NCBI GenBank assembly: GCA_938039675.1
Contig: CALHUI010000003.1
Coordinates: 124,001-188,000 of the forward strand
DNA: 64,000 bases
Source: an uncultured Cytophagales bacterium
GTDB lineage: Bacteria > Bacteroidota > Bacteroidia > Cytophagales > Thermoflexibacteraceae
Reading direction: 5' to 3'
The notes under the pieces are model-generated. The model did not search any database. It was not told where the DNA came from and worked only from the letters and a program-made list of their open reading frames with translations. Every line of letters begins with the position of its first letter. Positions within the stretch are counted from its first letter, which is position 1. Shown piece by piece: positions 1-9,095 of this stretch. The position numbers and the translations under genes are program-made.

Positions 1-1
1 T

Positions 2-2443
2 TGTCAGGCAACAAGCGTAACAATGGCGGCTAACAGCCCTGTCAACGGGCGCGGTTTGTGGCAGCAAATCAGCGGACCTAATGCGGCGCGCATTGAAGAG
101 CCGACCAATCCGCGAACTGTCATTGCAGGCTTGCGTCCGGGTACATATACTTTCCGCTGGACAATCACAGGCAGCGGCTGCCCCGAAACTTCCGACGATG
201 TAGTCGTTACCATCAGTGCGCCTGCAGTGGCAGGTACTGCGCAGACTGTGTGTGTAGGTAGCGTTGTACGCCTTGCCGCCGAACCTGTGGCAGTAGGCAC
301 AGGTCGCTGGACACAAGTAGAAGGTTCTGCCGTTACGATTGATAACCCCACTTCGCCTAATGCCACATTAAGCAACCTTGCACCGGGCAACTACCGCTTC
401 CGCTGGACAATCACGGGCGGCGATTGCAACCCGGGCAGCAGCGATGAGGTTACAATTACTGTTGTAGGCATCACGGCGTCAGAGGGTCAAGCAAACGTAA
501 GCGATGCAGAATACAGCACCTGCCCCAATGAAATTCCAAGCAACGTAACTATTACCGTATCGCCGACCCGTACGGGCGTTCGCTACGAACTGCGCAATGG
601 CTCAACCGTGTTGGCAAGTGCTTTGGGTAATGGCGGTGCGCTGCGCTTTACTATTCCTGCACCTGTGCAAAGCCGCGAACTGACCGTAGTAGCCATTGCA
701 TCAGCTAACGGCTTAACTTGTGCTGAGGTAGAACTAATCGACCGTGCAGTAATTACGGCGCGTCCTTGTCCACCGCCGCCTGTAACCGACCGCCCTGTAA
801 TTGGCGTAGCCAAACAGGCACTGCCTGCTGTGCGTCAAGTAAACGGTGCGTTTCATATCCCGATTGTCATTACGGTGCGCAACTACGGCAACGTACCGCT
901 GACCAACATTGTGGTATCGGACGATATGACCAACGTATTCCCTGCACCTGCGCGTTACAGCATTGTGCGCCAGCCGACCGCAACGGGTTCGTTGGTAGTC
1001 AATCCGCAATTTGACGGAACGGCTGCACAGCCGAATTTGGTAACGGGCGGCAGATTAGAAGTAGGTGAATCGCAAACGGTAACTTTTGTGGTAAGCCTGA
1101 TTCCGAACCGCGCCACAGGACCGTTCTTTAATACTGCTATTGCAGAAGGTTCGCACAACGCAACCCGCGTGCGCGATATTTCGGTGGATGGACAAAACCC
1201 TGACCCGAACTTTGATGGCGACCCGCGTGAAACAAGCCCAACCATTATCCAAGTGCCGCAGCCTGTCAATCGTGCACCGATTGCCGTAGATGACCTGTTC
1301 ACTGTGCAGGGTTGCAGCGAAAACAACGGCGGCAATATCTTAGCCAATGACCGCGACCCCGACGAAGACGAACTGACCGTAACCGTCGTAACCAATGCCA
1401 CAACCCGCCATGGCGGACGCATCAGCATTGCCGCCGACGGTACGATTAGCTACACGCCTGCTTTCGGCTTTACGGGAACGGATGAGTTTACTTACGAAGT
1501 ATGCGACCGTGTAACGCCGCCATTGTGTGCACGCGCTACGATTACCTTCAACGTAATGGCTTGTCCGAATCGTCCGCCGCGTGCACCGGATATTACTCTG
1601 ACTACCGACAACTGTACCAATATTGACCAAGTGCTGGAAATTCCGTTGGTAGATGCAGACGGCGACCCCGTGCGCGTAACCGTTATCTCTGATTTGGTAA
1701 CGCCGCTGCGCGGCATCTTGAACCTCTCTGCTACGGGCAGATTAACTTACCGTCCGGCACTAAATGCAGAAGGGCAAGAGCGCATCACTTACCAAGTATG
1801 CGACAACCGCAACCCTGTGCTGTGTGCTACGGGAACAATTTTCATCAACGTGTTCCTCTGCACCAACCAGCCGCCTGTAGTAACGCCGCGCCGCGAAAAC
1901 ACCGACAACTGTACCGAAATCAGGGGCAGCGTGTTGCAAAACGTAACCGACCCGAACGGCGACCGCGTATCGGTACGTGCCGTAACGGGGGCACGCTCCA
2001 AAAACGGCGGTGTGTTCTCTATCAACCCCGACGGTAGCTTTATCTATACGCCGCCGCAAGGATTCACCGGACAGGATGAGTTCACTTACACCGTTTGCGA
2101 CAACGGCAACCCGTTGAGCAAGTGTACGGAAGGTAAAGTAACAGTAGATGTGTTGCAATGTCGTCAGGTGTTCATCCCGCGCGGTTTCTCACCAAACGGC
2201 GACGGCGTGAACGATAAGTTTGAGATTCTGGGGGCTGACCGCTACGACATCCACTTGCGTGTGTACAACCGCTGGGGCAACCTTGTATTTGAAGACGAAC
2301 ACTATAAAAACACATGGGACGGCACGGCGCAAGGCATAGGCATTGTCATCGGCGAAAAAGTACCCGACGGCACGTACTATTTCATCGTAGACCTGCGCGA
2401 CGGCAGCAAACCGATAGTGGACTTCTTAACCATTCAGCGATAA
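2..2443 (+). CDS. Secreted multi-repeat protein with T9SS type B C-terminal sorting domain (5'-truncated)
   Basis: The frame is open from the left edge, so the true start lies outside the window; 813 codons are visible. The protein is a chain of beta-sandwich modules: two PKD-like repeats (about residues 1-70 and 72-145, both ending in FRWTITG), a DUF11-like segment (about 264-400, with NYGNVPLTNIVV), three cadherin/Ig-like repeats starting near 422, 522 and 621, and a type B sorting domain from about 720 (FIPRGFSPNGDGVNDKF, YNRWGNLVF, DGTYYFIV). In Bacteroidota this C-terminus directs export through T9SS, usually with a dedicated PorP/SprF partner. Such a gene follows 90 bp downstream. Role on the cell surface (adhesin or gliding related) is inference. 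Confidence 0.9.
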   Translation, partial: CQATSVTMAANSPVNGRGLWQQISGPNAARIEEPTNPRTVIAGLRPGTYTFRWTITGSGCPETSDDVVVTISAPAVAGTAQTVCVGSVVRLAAEPVAVGTGRWTQVEGSAVTIDNPTSPNATLSNLAPGNYRFRWTITGGDCNPGSSDEVTITVVGITASEGQANVSDAEYSTCPNEIPSNVTITVSPTRTGVRYELRNGSTVLASALGNGGALRFTIPAPVQSRELTVVAIASANGLTCAEVELIDRAVITARPCPPPPVTDRPVIGVAKQALPAVRQVNGAFHIPIVITVRNYGNVPLTNIVVSDDMTNVFPAPARYSIVRQPTATGSLVVNPQFDGTAAQPNLVTGGRLEVGESQTVTFVVSLIPNRATGPFFNTAIAEGSHNATRVRDISVDGQNPDPNFDGDPRETSPTIIQVPQPVNRAPIAVDDLFTVQGCSENNGGNILANDRDPDEDELTVTVVTNATTRHGGRISIAADGTISYTPAFGFTGTDEFTYEVCDRVTPPLCARATITFNVMACPNRPPRAPDITLTTDNCTNIDQVLEIPLVDADGDPVRVTVISDLVTPLRGILNLSATGRLTYRPALNAEGQERITYQVCDNRNPVLCATGTIFINVFLCTNQPPVVTPRRENTDNCTEIRGSVLQNVTDPNGDRVSVRAVTGARSKNGGVFSINPDGSFIYTPPQGFTGQDEFTYTVCDNGNPLSKCTEGKVTVDVLQCRQVFIPRGFSPNGDGVNDKFEILGADRYDIHLRVYNRWGNLVFEDEHYKNTWDGTAQGIGIVIGEKVPDGTYYFIVDLRDGSKPIVDFLTIQR

Positions 2444-2462
2444 TTCAAACATACCTTTCGGC

Positions 2463-2495
2463 AAACCTGACGGGTTTTCAAAGCCTGTCAGGTTT
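2463..2495 (+). repeat. Intergenic inverted repeat (family A) after the sorting-domain gene
   Basis: A 12-bp stem (2463-2474 with 2484-2495, one G-T pair) encloses a 9-nt loop; the arms read AAACCTGACGGG and CCTGTCAGGTTT. It could slow or end transcription between the secreted protein and PorP/SprF, but there is only a short T run. The same AACCTGA...TCAGGTT core recurs in gaps near 12603, 13402 and 53659, so this is a dispersed element rather than only a terminator. Confidence 0.6.
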
Positions 2496-2533
2496 TGCAA
2501 AGAGGGCAAATCCATAAAACCCAAGGGCAAGCC

Positions 2534-3466
2534 ATGAAAAAAACGCTACTCTTTTTCCTTCTTCTTGTTGCAAGTCTGCCGCTTTGGGCGCAGCAAGACC
2601 CCATGTACTCACAGTATATGTTCAACGGCTTGGTGCTGAACCCTGCCTATGCGGGTAGCCGCGAAGCAATCAACATTACCGCGCTGCATCGCACGCAGTG
2701 GGTAGGCATCCCCGGCGCACCGACTACGACCACCTTTTCGGCTCATGCCCCTGTCAAAAAAGACAACATTGGACTGGGGCTGATTTTCGTCAATGACCGC
2801 ATCGGTGTTATGGAAACTAACAACATTGGTTTCAACTATGCCTACATGCTCAGAATGCGCAAAGGCGTATTGTCTTTGGGTTTGCAGGCTTCGGTGATGC
2901 AGTACCGCGCCGATTTTGCATCGGTGATTCACAATTTTTCCCCTAATGTTTTTGACCCTTCATTTTCTTCGGTGGTCAATCGCTGGTTACCCAATTTCGG
3001 AACGGGGGCGTATTACTACACCGACCGTTTCTACGCAGGTTTGTCCGTGCCCAATATTCTGACTAACAACCTCAACGGGGAAACCAACGTGGCATTTATC
3101 GGCAACAACCGCGCCCGACAGTATCGCCATGCCTTCCTGACTTCGGGCTATGTATTCGACATCACCAAAGGCTTGAAATTGCGCCCTTCATTCCTTTTGA
3201 AATATGTGGATGGTGCACCGTTAGAACTTGATTTGAATGCCAACTTGTGGCTCTACGATATGTTTGCCGTGGGGCTGTCCTATCGTTCGTTTGATTCCGT
3301 TGATGCTCTGTTTGAATTTCAGGTAACGCCGCAGCTTTCCTTAGGCTATGCCTACGACTATACGCTTACGCCGCTGGGGAAATACACGTCCGGCACGCAT
3401 GAAATCATGATTCGTTACGAGTTTGGTTTTGGCAAATCGCGCATTATCACGCCGCGCTATTTTTAA
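2534..3466 (+). CDS. PorP/SprF family type IX secretion system outer-membrane protein
   Basis: A 310-residue outer-membrane beta-barrel protein of the PorP/SprF family. The ATG at 2534 is chosen because it begins a clear signal peptide (MKKTLLFFLLLVASLPLWAQ) followed by the family hallmark QDPMYSQYMFNGLVLNPAYAGS; an upstream in-frame start would spoil the signal. The rest shows alternating amphipathic strands and ends in a strand rich in aromatic residues. PorP/SprF proteins work with T9SS, and paralogues are typically encoded directly after large type B sorting-domain proteins that they help to secrete or anchor, exactly as here. It probably serves the gene upstream and is cotranscribed with the OmpA gene 37 bp downstream. 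Confidence 0.93.
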   Translation: MKKTLLFFLLLVASLPLWAQQDPMYSQYMFNGLVLNPAYAGSREAINITALHRTQWVGIPGAPTTTTFSAHAPVKKDNIGLGLIFVNDRIGVMETNNIGFNYAYMLRMRKGVLSLGLQASVMQYRADFASVIHNFSPNVFDPSFSSVVNRWLPNFGTGAYYYTDRFYAGLSVPNILTNNLNGETNVAFIGNNRARQYRHAFLTSGYVFDITKGLKLRPSFLLKYVDGAPLELDLNANLWLYDMFAVGLSYRSFDSVDALFEFQVTPQLSLGYAYDYTLTPLGKYTSGTHEIMIRYEFGFGKSRIITPRYF

Positions 3467-3503
3467 ACCAATCCCCAATCGTCAATCCTCAATCGCAAAT
3501 CTT

Positions 3504-5504
3504 ATGCGTAACGTTTTCACCTTCTTCCTTTTGCTCATGCTGCCTGCTTTTGCCTATGCGCAAAAGGTGCGCATGAAATTAGCCAACAGCAAATACGAGC
3601 AGTTCCACTATGCCGATGCCATTATGATGTTTGAAGACATCGTGGCATCCAATCCGAATAATTTTGAGGCAACCGAAAAATTGGCGCACAGCTATCGCAA
3701 AATCAACGACAGCAAAAAAGCCGAAGAGTGGTATGCCAAAGTAGTGCAGAACGCCAAGTCGCAGCCTATCAACATGCTCTACTATGCGCAGGCATTGGCA
3801 ATGAACGGCAAATATGCCGAGTCGCGCAAATGGTTTGCAGCCTATTCGGCGGCAGTGAAAAACGACCCCCGCGGCGACCGCTTTGCCCGCGCCTATGCCG
3901 ATTCGGTCATGCGCCGATTCTTTCAGGATTCCGCCCGCTATGTGATAGACACGGTCGGTTTCAATTCGCCGCAGGCAGATTTTAGCCCCATGTTTTTCCG
4001 CAATGGGATTATTTTTGCTTCCAACCGCACGCCGAGCGCAATAACGCCGATTAAGCATACTTTCCAATGGAACAAAACACCGTATTTAGACTTGTACTTT
4101 GCCCAAAACGGCGGCAACAGTGCCGACCGCCTGCGCAAAAGCATCAATTCGCGCTACCACGAAGGTCCCGTAACGTTCTACCGTTCCTACGATTCCATCA
4201 TCTTTACGCGCAACAACTACCTTAACGGCAAGTATCAAACCGCCAAAGACAAGACTAACAAGCTGAAATTGTACTTTGCCAATACCAAAACGGATGCTTC
4301 CGACGATTGGACAAACATTACCGAGTTCCCTTACAACAGCAACGAATATTCTACGGGACACCCTGCACTAAGCACCGACGGGCAAACGCTCTATTTTGTT
4401 TCCGATATGCCCGGCGGCTACGGCGGAACGGATATTTACATGTCCGTATTTCGCAACGGGCGTTGGAGCAAACCGCAGAACTTAGGTGCCGAAATCAATA
4501 CCAAGGGCAACGAAATGTTTCCGTTTATTGATGAAAACGGCGATTTGTACTTTGCCTCTAACGGACACCCCGGGCTGGGCGGATTGGATATTTTTGTGGC
4601 GCGCAGCAAAAACGGTAAGTTTACTGCACCGCGCAACATGGGTGCACCCATTAACAGCAGCCAAGACGATTTTGCCCTCATTTACAGCGAAGACTTAGAC
4701 GAAGGCTATTTCACTTCCAACCGCGAGGGCGGCATGGGCGACGACGATATTTACCGATTCACCGTGAAGCGTTGTAAATTTATCATCGCAGCCGTTAATG
4801 CCCGCACCAAAGAAATCATCACTAAGGCAAAAGTAGAGGCAATAGAGGAAGAAACGGGTGCAAATACCCGCATACAGGCTTTGAACGATACACTGTTTAC
4901 CTTCAAGCCCTTGTTTCAGTCTAATTACAAGTTGCACGCGGTCAAAGAAGGTTTCACCGATGGTTACGCTGCCATTTCCGATTCGGTGCTGGCGACTTGT
5001 TTGCTGAAAGGCTTAGACGTTAGCGATACAATTTTCATCCCCTTAGAGCCTGCCGAGCCTGTGGTAGCCAAAGGCGGCGAGGGCAAACCGCCCGTTTCCG
5101 AATCCACCGGTCGTCCGCGCTATCGCTACAAAGGTGACCCGAACGTGAAAGTAATTGAGGTGAAAAATATCTATTACGATTTTGACAAGTTCAACATCCG
5201 CCCCGATGCGGCACGCGAGTTAGACAAACTTATTGCTTTGATGAACGAGTATCCGTCGCTGAAAGTGGAACTTTCTTCGCATACCGACACTCGTGCCGAC
5301 AACCTGTACAACATCCGTTTGGCACAGCGCCGTTCGCGTTCGGCATACAACTACCTGGTCATGCGCGGCATAGACCCTGCCCGACTGATTGTGAACTCTT
5401 TCGGCGAAAACAAATTGGTCGTAGATTGCCCCGACTTTTCCGATTGCAGCGAAGAAGAGCACCAGTTGAACCGCCGCACGGAAATTATTATCTTGTCGTA
5501 TTAA
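3504..5504 (+). CDS. PorE-like OmpA family protein: TPR, PD40 propeller, regulatory domain, OmpA C-terminus
   Basis: A 666-residue envelope protein. The ATG at 3504 begins a signal peptide ending FAYAQ. In order it shows TPR-like helices (about 20-140), a WD40/PD40 beta-propeller (about 170-425, with repeated YFVSDMPGGYGGTDIY and LYFASNGHPGLGGLDIF blades), a short carboxypeptidase-regulatory-like domain (about 427-530) and an OmpA peptidoglycan-binding domain (about 555-666, YYDFDKFNIRPDA, SSHTDTRADNLYN, NRRTEI). The same order is known for PorE of Porphyromonas gingivalis, a T9SS component that ties the machinery to peptidoglycan. In many Bacteroidota such genes sit next to PorP/SprF. It is either the core PorE or a paralogue dedicated to the secreted protein at the left edge. 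Confidence 0.85.
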   Translation: MRNVFTFFLLLMLPAFAYAQKVRMKLANSKYEQFHYADAIMMFEDIVASNPNNFEATEKLAHSYRKINDSKKAEEWYAKVVQNAKSQPINMLYYAQALAMNGKYAESRKWFAAYSAAVKNDPRGDRFARAYADSVMRRFFQDSARYVIDTVGFNSPQADFSPMFFRNGIIFASNRTPSAITPIKHTFQWNKTPYLDLYFAQNGGNSADRLRKSINSRYHEGPVTFYRSYDSIIFTRNNYLNGKYQTAKDKTNKLKLYFANTKTDASDDWTNITEFPYNSNEYSTGHPALSTDGQTLYFVSDMPGGYGGTDIYMSVFRNGRWSKPQNLGAEINTKGNEMFPFIDENGDLYFASNGHPGLGGLDIFVARSKNGKFTAPRNMGAPINSSQDDFALIYSEDLDEGYFTSNREGGMGDDDIYRFTVKRCKFIIAAVNARTKEIITKAKVEAIEEETGANTRIQALNDTLFTFKPLFQSNYKLHAVKEGFTDGYAAISDSVLATCLLKGLDVSDTIFIPLEPAEPVVAKGGEGKPPVSESTGRPRYRYKGDPNVKVIEVKNIYYDFDKFNIRPDAARELDKLIALMNEYPSLKVELSSHTDTRADNLYNIRLAQRRSRSAYNYLVMRGIDPARLIVNSFGENKLVVDCPDFSDCSEEEHQLNRRTEIIILSY

Positions 5505-5636
5505 GGGTGGCTCTTTGTGCGCTTTGCGTAAACCTTTGCGCTCATTGCGGTAAATGAGGGAGTTTGTGGTTAGTGGCGCAGCCGGCAATCAGTGTTCAGA
5601 AAAACGAATGGTAAAACGATTAACCAACAGCCGTCT

Positions 5637-8489
5637 ATGAATAGATGGAAAATATTAGCAGGCATCATATTGGCATTTTTTGCCGTTACCACCGCATGGG
5701 CGCAAGGCGCAAAAGACATAGAGCCGTTCCCGCCCTTTGAGGGTTTTGAGGCAGTCTATGCTCAACAAACGCCGTTTGTGGTACAGGGCAATAAGCGAGG
5801 CGAAAAAATCCATATCAAATACAACTTCAAAGGCAGCAATACGCCTGCCTTTGTTACCGTTTTGGACTATTACCTACAACTCACCGAAGCCAAAGGCGGC
5901 AAAGCGCAAAAGCGACAACCCAACCAACAGATTTTTGAATACACCCAAAACGGTAAAGACTTTTGGATACAGATTACCGAATCGCGCTTGGGTTCATACG
6001 AACTGATTGGCATTGAGAAAGATACCCCGAAACCGGATGCCCTTGCCGACGATGTACCCCAAGATGCACCCGGCAGCAAGGACTATCCCCTCTTGCCGCG
6101 CCTGCCCAACTACTATATCGCCTCTTATGGCGAAGAAAATTTCTTTTCCAACGGGCAGGCTTCAGGCTATCAATACCGAATCAACTACAAGTTTGACGTG
6201 GAATCGGGCGAAACCCCGATGAAAGATGAGCGCGTTGTGCAACACTATATTGCCAAAGTGCGCGGCTATGGCGGCAAAATTATCCGCAACGACGGCGCAA
6301 CTGCTACGATGGACTTCACCAAAGACCAAGTGTACCGCTGGGTACAGGTCGGCAGTTTTGGCACGAGTTACGAATTGATTGTTGTAGAAAAAGACCTGAC
6401 AGGGCGCACACAGTATGCGCAAAAGTCCAAGCCCTACGAAGTAGTGCAGCCTGTGCCTGCCGAAAAGCAGCGCATTGTAGAAAATGCACTCGCCAAAACC
6501 GAAGCAGCAAAAACCCAACCCGCCGAGCAAAAAACGCAGCCCCGCGAGCAGCCCAAGAAACAGGAAACCGCAATTGCGGCAGCCCCCAAAGAACAGCCGA
6601 AAAAAGAAGCCCCTGCCTTTGAGCCGCAACCGACCGTCGCTGAGGAAAAAATGCCCAAGCAACAACCCGAAAAGGTTGACACGGCTCAATCGCAAACTGC
6701 CATTGTGCAAGACTTGACAGGTGCAAAAGACTACGACCCGCTGGGGCGATTCAAAGGCTATGTTATTAGCAACTACAAAATCGAAGATTTTTACATGGGC
6801 TATAAGCGCAGCGGCTTGAAATATCAAATTAACTACTTGTGGGAAAATCCGAGCATCAAGCCACCCGCCGACGAGCAGGTGATAGCCTATTACATCGGAA
6901 AAATCAAAGCATTGGGCGGTAGAGTCATCCGTAACGACGGAGCAACCGCTACTATGGAGTTTACCGAAAACAACATCTACCGATGGGTACAAGTCGGGGC
7001 GTTTGGGTTTAACTACGAGCTTATTGTCGTAGAAAAAGACCTCAACCGCGACTACACCCAACCCGTAGCGCAAAACAAGCCCTACGAAGTAGTGGAGGAG
7101 CGGTCGGGCGTACAAATCCGCACGGCAACGGGGGCAGCTGACGAACAGACCATTTCAAGCACCCCGACGCTTTCCCGCGAGCAGCGCGAAATACTTGTAA
7201 ATGCACGCCCCGTGCCCGTTCCGCAGGCAGATGCCGAAAATGCCCGCGACTACGAAGGTTTGCCCCGCCGCAGCGGCTACGTTATCAACAGCTACCGCGA
7301 AGAGGATTTCTACATGGGCTACAAGCGCAGCGGCATTAAGTACCACATCAATTACATTTGGAGCGATGCGGCAAGTGCCCCGCCTGCCGATGAAGACATC
7401 ATAGGCTACTACAAAAACCTTGTCAAGCAATACAAGGGGCGCATCATCCGCGATGACGGCCCTACTGCCACGCTGGAATATACCCAAAACAATATTTACC
7501 GATGGATTCAGATTGGTTCGTTTGGCAAAAGTTACGAACTGGTGCTTGTAGAAAAAGACCCTAACCGCAACTATTCGCAACCCGTTTCGCAGAACAAACC
7601 TTATACCGTAGAGCAAATACGCAGCGGCGGTCAGTTGGTGCAGGGTGTATCGGCAAGTGCGGGCATTCTTTCCCCTTCGGCAGCCGAGCCAATCAGTGAG
7701 TCAGGTATTGCGCCCGATGCCGTTGCGCCGCGTATCTACCCCACAGCCGACGCAGAGGGCAGTACCGACTTCCACCTGATGAAGCGCCTACCCGGTTACT
7801 TGATTACTTTCTACAACGAAGGCGACTACCCGCTCACGCCCGGGCAGATGGGCTACAAATACCAAATGGTTTATACATGGGCAGATGCCAACGCTTCGCC
7901 CGTTCCTGATGAGCAAGTCGTGCGGCATTATGTAAACCTTGCCAAGTCCTACGGCGGCAGAGCCATCCGCGACGACGGCGCAACCGCCACGCTGGAATTT
8001 TTTGACGGGGCAAACTACTACTGGGTGCAAGTCGGTTCGTTTGGCAACAGCTATGAACTTATTGTTATAGAAAAAGCCGCCGCAGGAGATGCAGCGGCAG
8101 TTAATCCTGAAACGGCAACTAAGCGCATGTTCCGCAATTTGACCACACAGGGAAAAGTTGTGATGCAAAATATTCTGTTTGAAAACGAAAACAGTGCTGC
8201 ATTGAGGGTAGAAAGCGATGCCGCCTTGGCACTCATTGCCCGCCTGCTTGCCGACCAACCTTCGTTAAAGTTGGTAATTGTGGTGCATACTGCCAAAGGC
8301 AAAAGCATAGAAGCCGACTTGCTGCTTTCCGACCAACGCGCTAAAGCCATTGCGCAGCGACTGGTTGAAAAGTTTAACGTATCGGAAAGCCGCATAGAGG
8401 CACGCGGCGTAGGTTCGCTTGCTCCCCTTGCGCCCAACGACACCAACGGTCGCATGGAGAATGAGCGCATAGAACTGCTTGTTTATTGA
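5637..8489 (+). CDS. OmpA family protein with five tandem copies of a ~105-residue module
   Basis: A 950-residue protein with a signal peptide (AFFAVTTAWAQ) from the ATG at 5637; an in-frame GTG at 5592 would put extra residues before the signal. It contains five modules, near residues 35-131 (divergent), 147-256, 363-475, 535-648 and 709-813. Copies 2-5 share an opening KDYxxLxRxxGY, a central YxINYxW, IIRNDGATATMEF and a closing YRWVQVGSFGxSYELIVVEKD. A low-complexity K/P/Q/E linker (about 260-355) separates copies 2 and 3. The C-terminus (about 838-950) is an OmpA-like domain with an atypical VVHTAKGK where SHTD is usual, so peptidoglycan binding may be altered. The modules resemble the N-terminal part of some proteobacterial OmpA-like proteins (inference). 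It follows the PorE-like gene by 132 bp. Confidence 0.8.
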   Translation: MNRWKILAGIILAFFAVTTAWAQGAKDIEPFPPFEGFEAVYAQQTPFVVQGNKRGEKIHIKYNFKGSNTPAFVTVLDYYLQLTEAKGGKAQKRQPNQQIFEYTQNGKDFWIQITESRLGSYELIGIEKDTPKPDALADDVPQDAPGSKDYPLLPRLPNYYIASYGEENFFSNGQASGYQYRINYKFDVESGETPMKDERVVQHYIAKVRGYGGKIIRNDGATATMDFTKDQVYRWVQVGSFGTSYELIVVEKDLTGRTQYAQKSKPYEVVQPVPAEKQRIVENALAKTEAAKTQPAEQKTQPREQPKKQETAIAAAPKEQPKKEAPAFEPQPTVAEEKMPKQQPEKVDTAQSQTAIVQDLTGAKDYDPLGRFKGYVISNYKIEDFYMGYKRSGLKYQINYLWENPSIKPPADEQVIAYYIGKIKALGGRVIRNDGATATMEFTENNIYRWVQVGAFGFNYELIVVEKDLNRDYTQPVAQNKPYEVVEERSGVQIRTATGAADEQTISSTPTLSREQREILVNARPVPVPQADAENARDYEGLPRRSGYVINSYREEDFYMGYKRSGIKYHINYIWSDAASAPPADEDIIGYYKNLVKQYKGRIIRDDGPTATLEYTQNNIYRWIQIGSFGKSYELVLVEKDPNRNYSQPVSQNKPYTVEQIRSGGQLVQGVSASAGILSPSAAEPISESGIAPDAVAPRIYPTADAEGSTDFHLMKRLPGYLITFYNEGDYPLTPGQMGYKYQMVYTWADANASPVPDEQVVRHYVNLAKSYGGRAIRDDGATATLEFFDGANYYWVQVGSFGNSYELIVIEKAAAGDAAAVNPETATKRMFRNLTTQGKVVMQNILFENENSAALRVESDAALALIARLLADQPSLKLVIVVHTAKGKSIEADLLLSDQRAKAIAQRLVEKFNVSESRIEARGVGSLAPLAPNDTNGRMENERIELLVY

Positions 8490-8572
8490 TAATCTGTTGT
8501 GTCATTTTGCAAAAACATTGTTAGGATTTTTCTTGTCAATTTTCTATTTTCATGCAACAATAGGGGGTAATT

Positions 8573-9061
8573 GTGGAGCGTCCGTTTTCTGTTCTTCTTG
8601 CAGAAAAACTTGTTGATATAGTTTTTGACGAACCCTATGGTCAGGTGCTGTACTTCCCCCGCCTGCATACTGTTTTTGTGGAGATGATTGCTTCATTTTC
8701 TCATCGGCAATACAAGCAGGTGTACACAGCGGGCTACGATGTGCTGAAGCGTTTGCAGGCGAAAGCCTGTGTGGTCAGTCAATCGCGCAGTTTCGGCTCT
8801 TCACTTCAAGACAGAAGTTGGTTGCTGATGTATTGGGTTCTTCTGTTGAGCCGCACCTTACCTACGAAAGAATTTTTGATGATAGGAATTAAAGATTCGG
8901 AAAATAACACCAAGCGCTGGATTGCTGACTATTGGGAGCGTAGTTTTGCGTCAATTGCACCTTTTTCAGCAAATCCTGTTTCAAGTTTTGACGATGCAAT
9001 CAGGCTTATCAAAGAGGCGCATCAAATCCGATACCTTGCAATTACTGACAAACAAATGTGA
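8573..9061 (+). CDS. Hypothetical protein, first of a tandem paralogous pair
   Basis: A 162-residue protein I do not recognise, without signal peptide or membrane segment. The start is a GTG at 8573, preceded by AGGGGG about 6 nt upstream; the next in-frame Met would remove conserved residues. It aligns along its length with the next gene: shared PYGQxLYxP, FSHxxY, ACxxSQxxSxGSSxQDRxWL, IGI/IGL and KRWIADYxE. The alternating strand/helix pattern and length would fit a STAS- or SpoIIAA-like fold, which is only a guess. It lies 83 bp after the OmpA repeat gene and may belong to the same transcript. Confidence 0.75.
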   Translation: MERPFSVLLAEKLVDIVFDEPYGQVLYFPRLHTVFVEMIASFSHRQYKQVYTAGYDVLKRLQAKACVVSQSRSFGSSLQDRSWLLMYWVLLLSRTLPTKEFLMIGIKDSENNTKRWIADYWERSFASIAPFSANPVSSFDDAIRLIKEAHQIRYLAITDKQM

Positions 9062-9095
9062 TTACATGAGTCGTTGGTCTAAATGATTGAAACAG

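Noticed and set aside
6162-7115. Long open frame on the minus strand opposite the five-repeat OmpA gene
   Set aside because: It is a shadow of the repeats and low-complexity linker on the plus strand; it has no start signal and a composition unlike real proteins.
5592-8489. Direct repeats of the OmpA gene as a recombination or mobile element
   Set aside because: The repeats are at protein level, diverged in DNA and confined to one gene.
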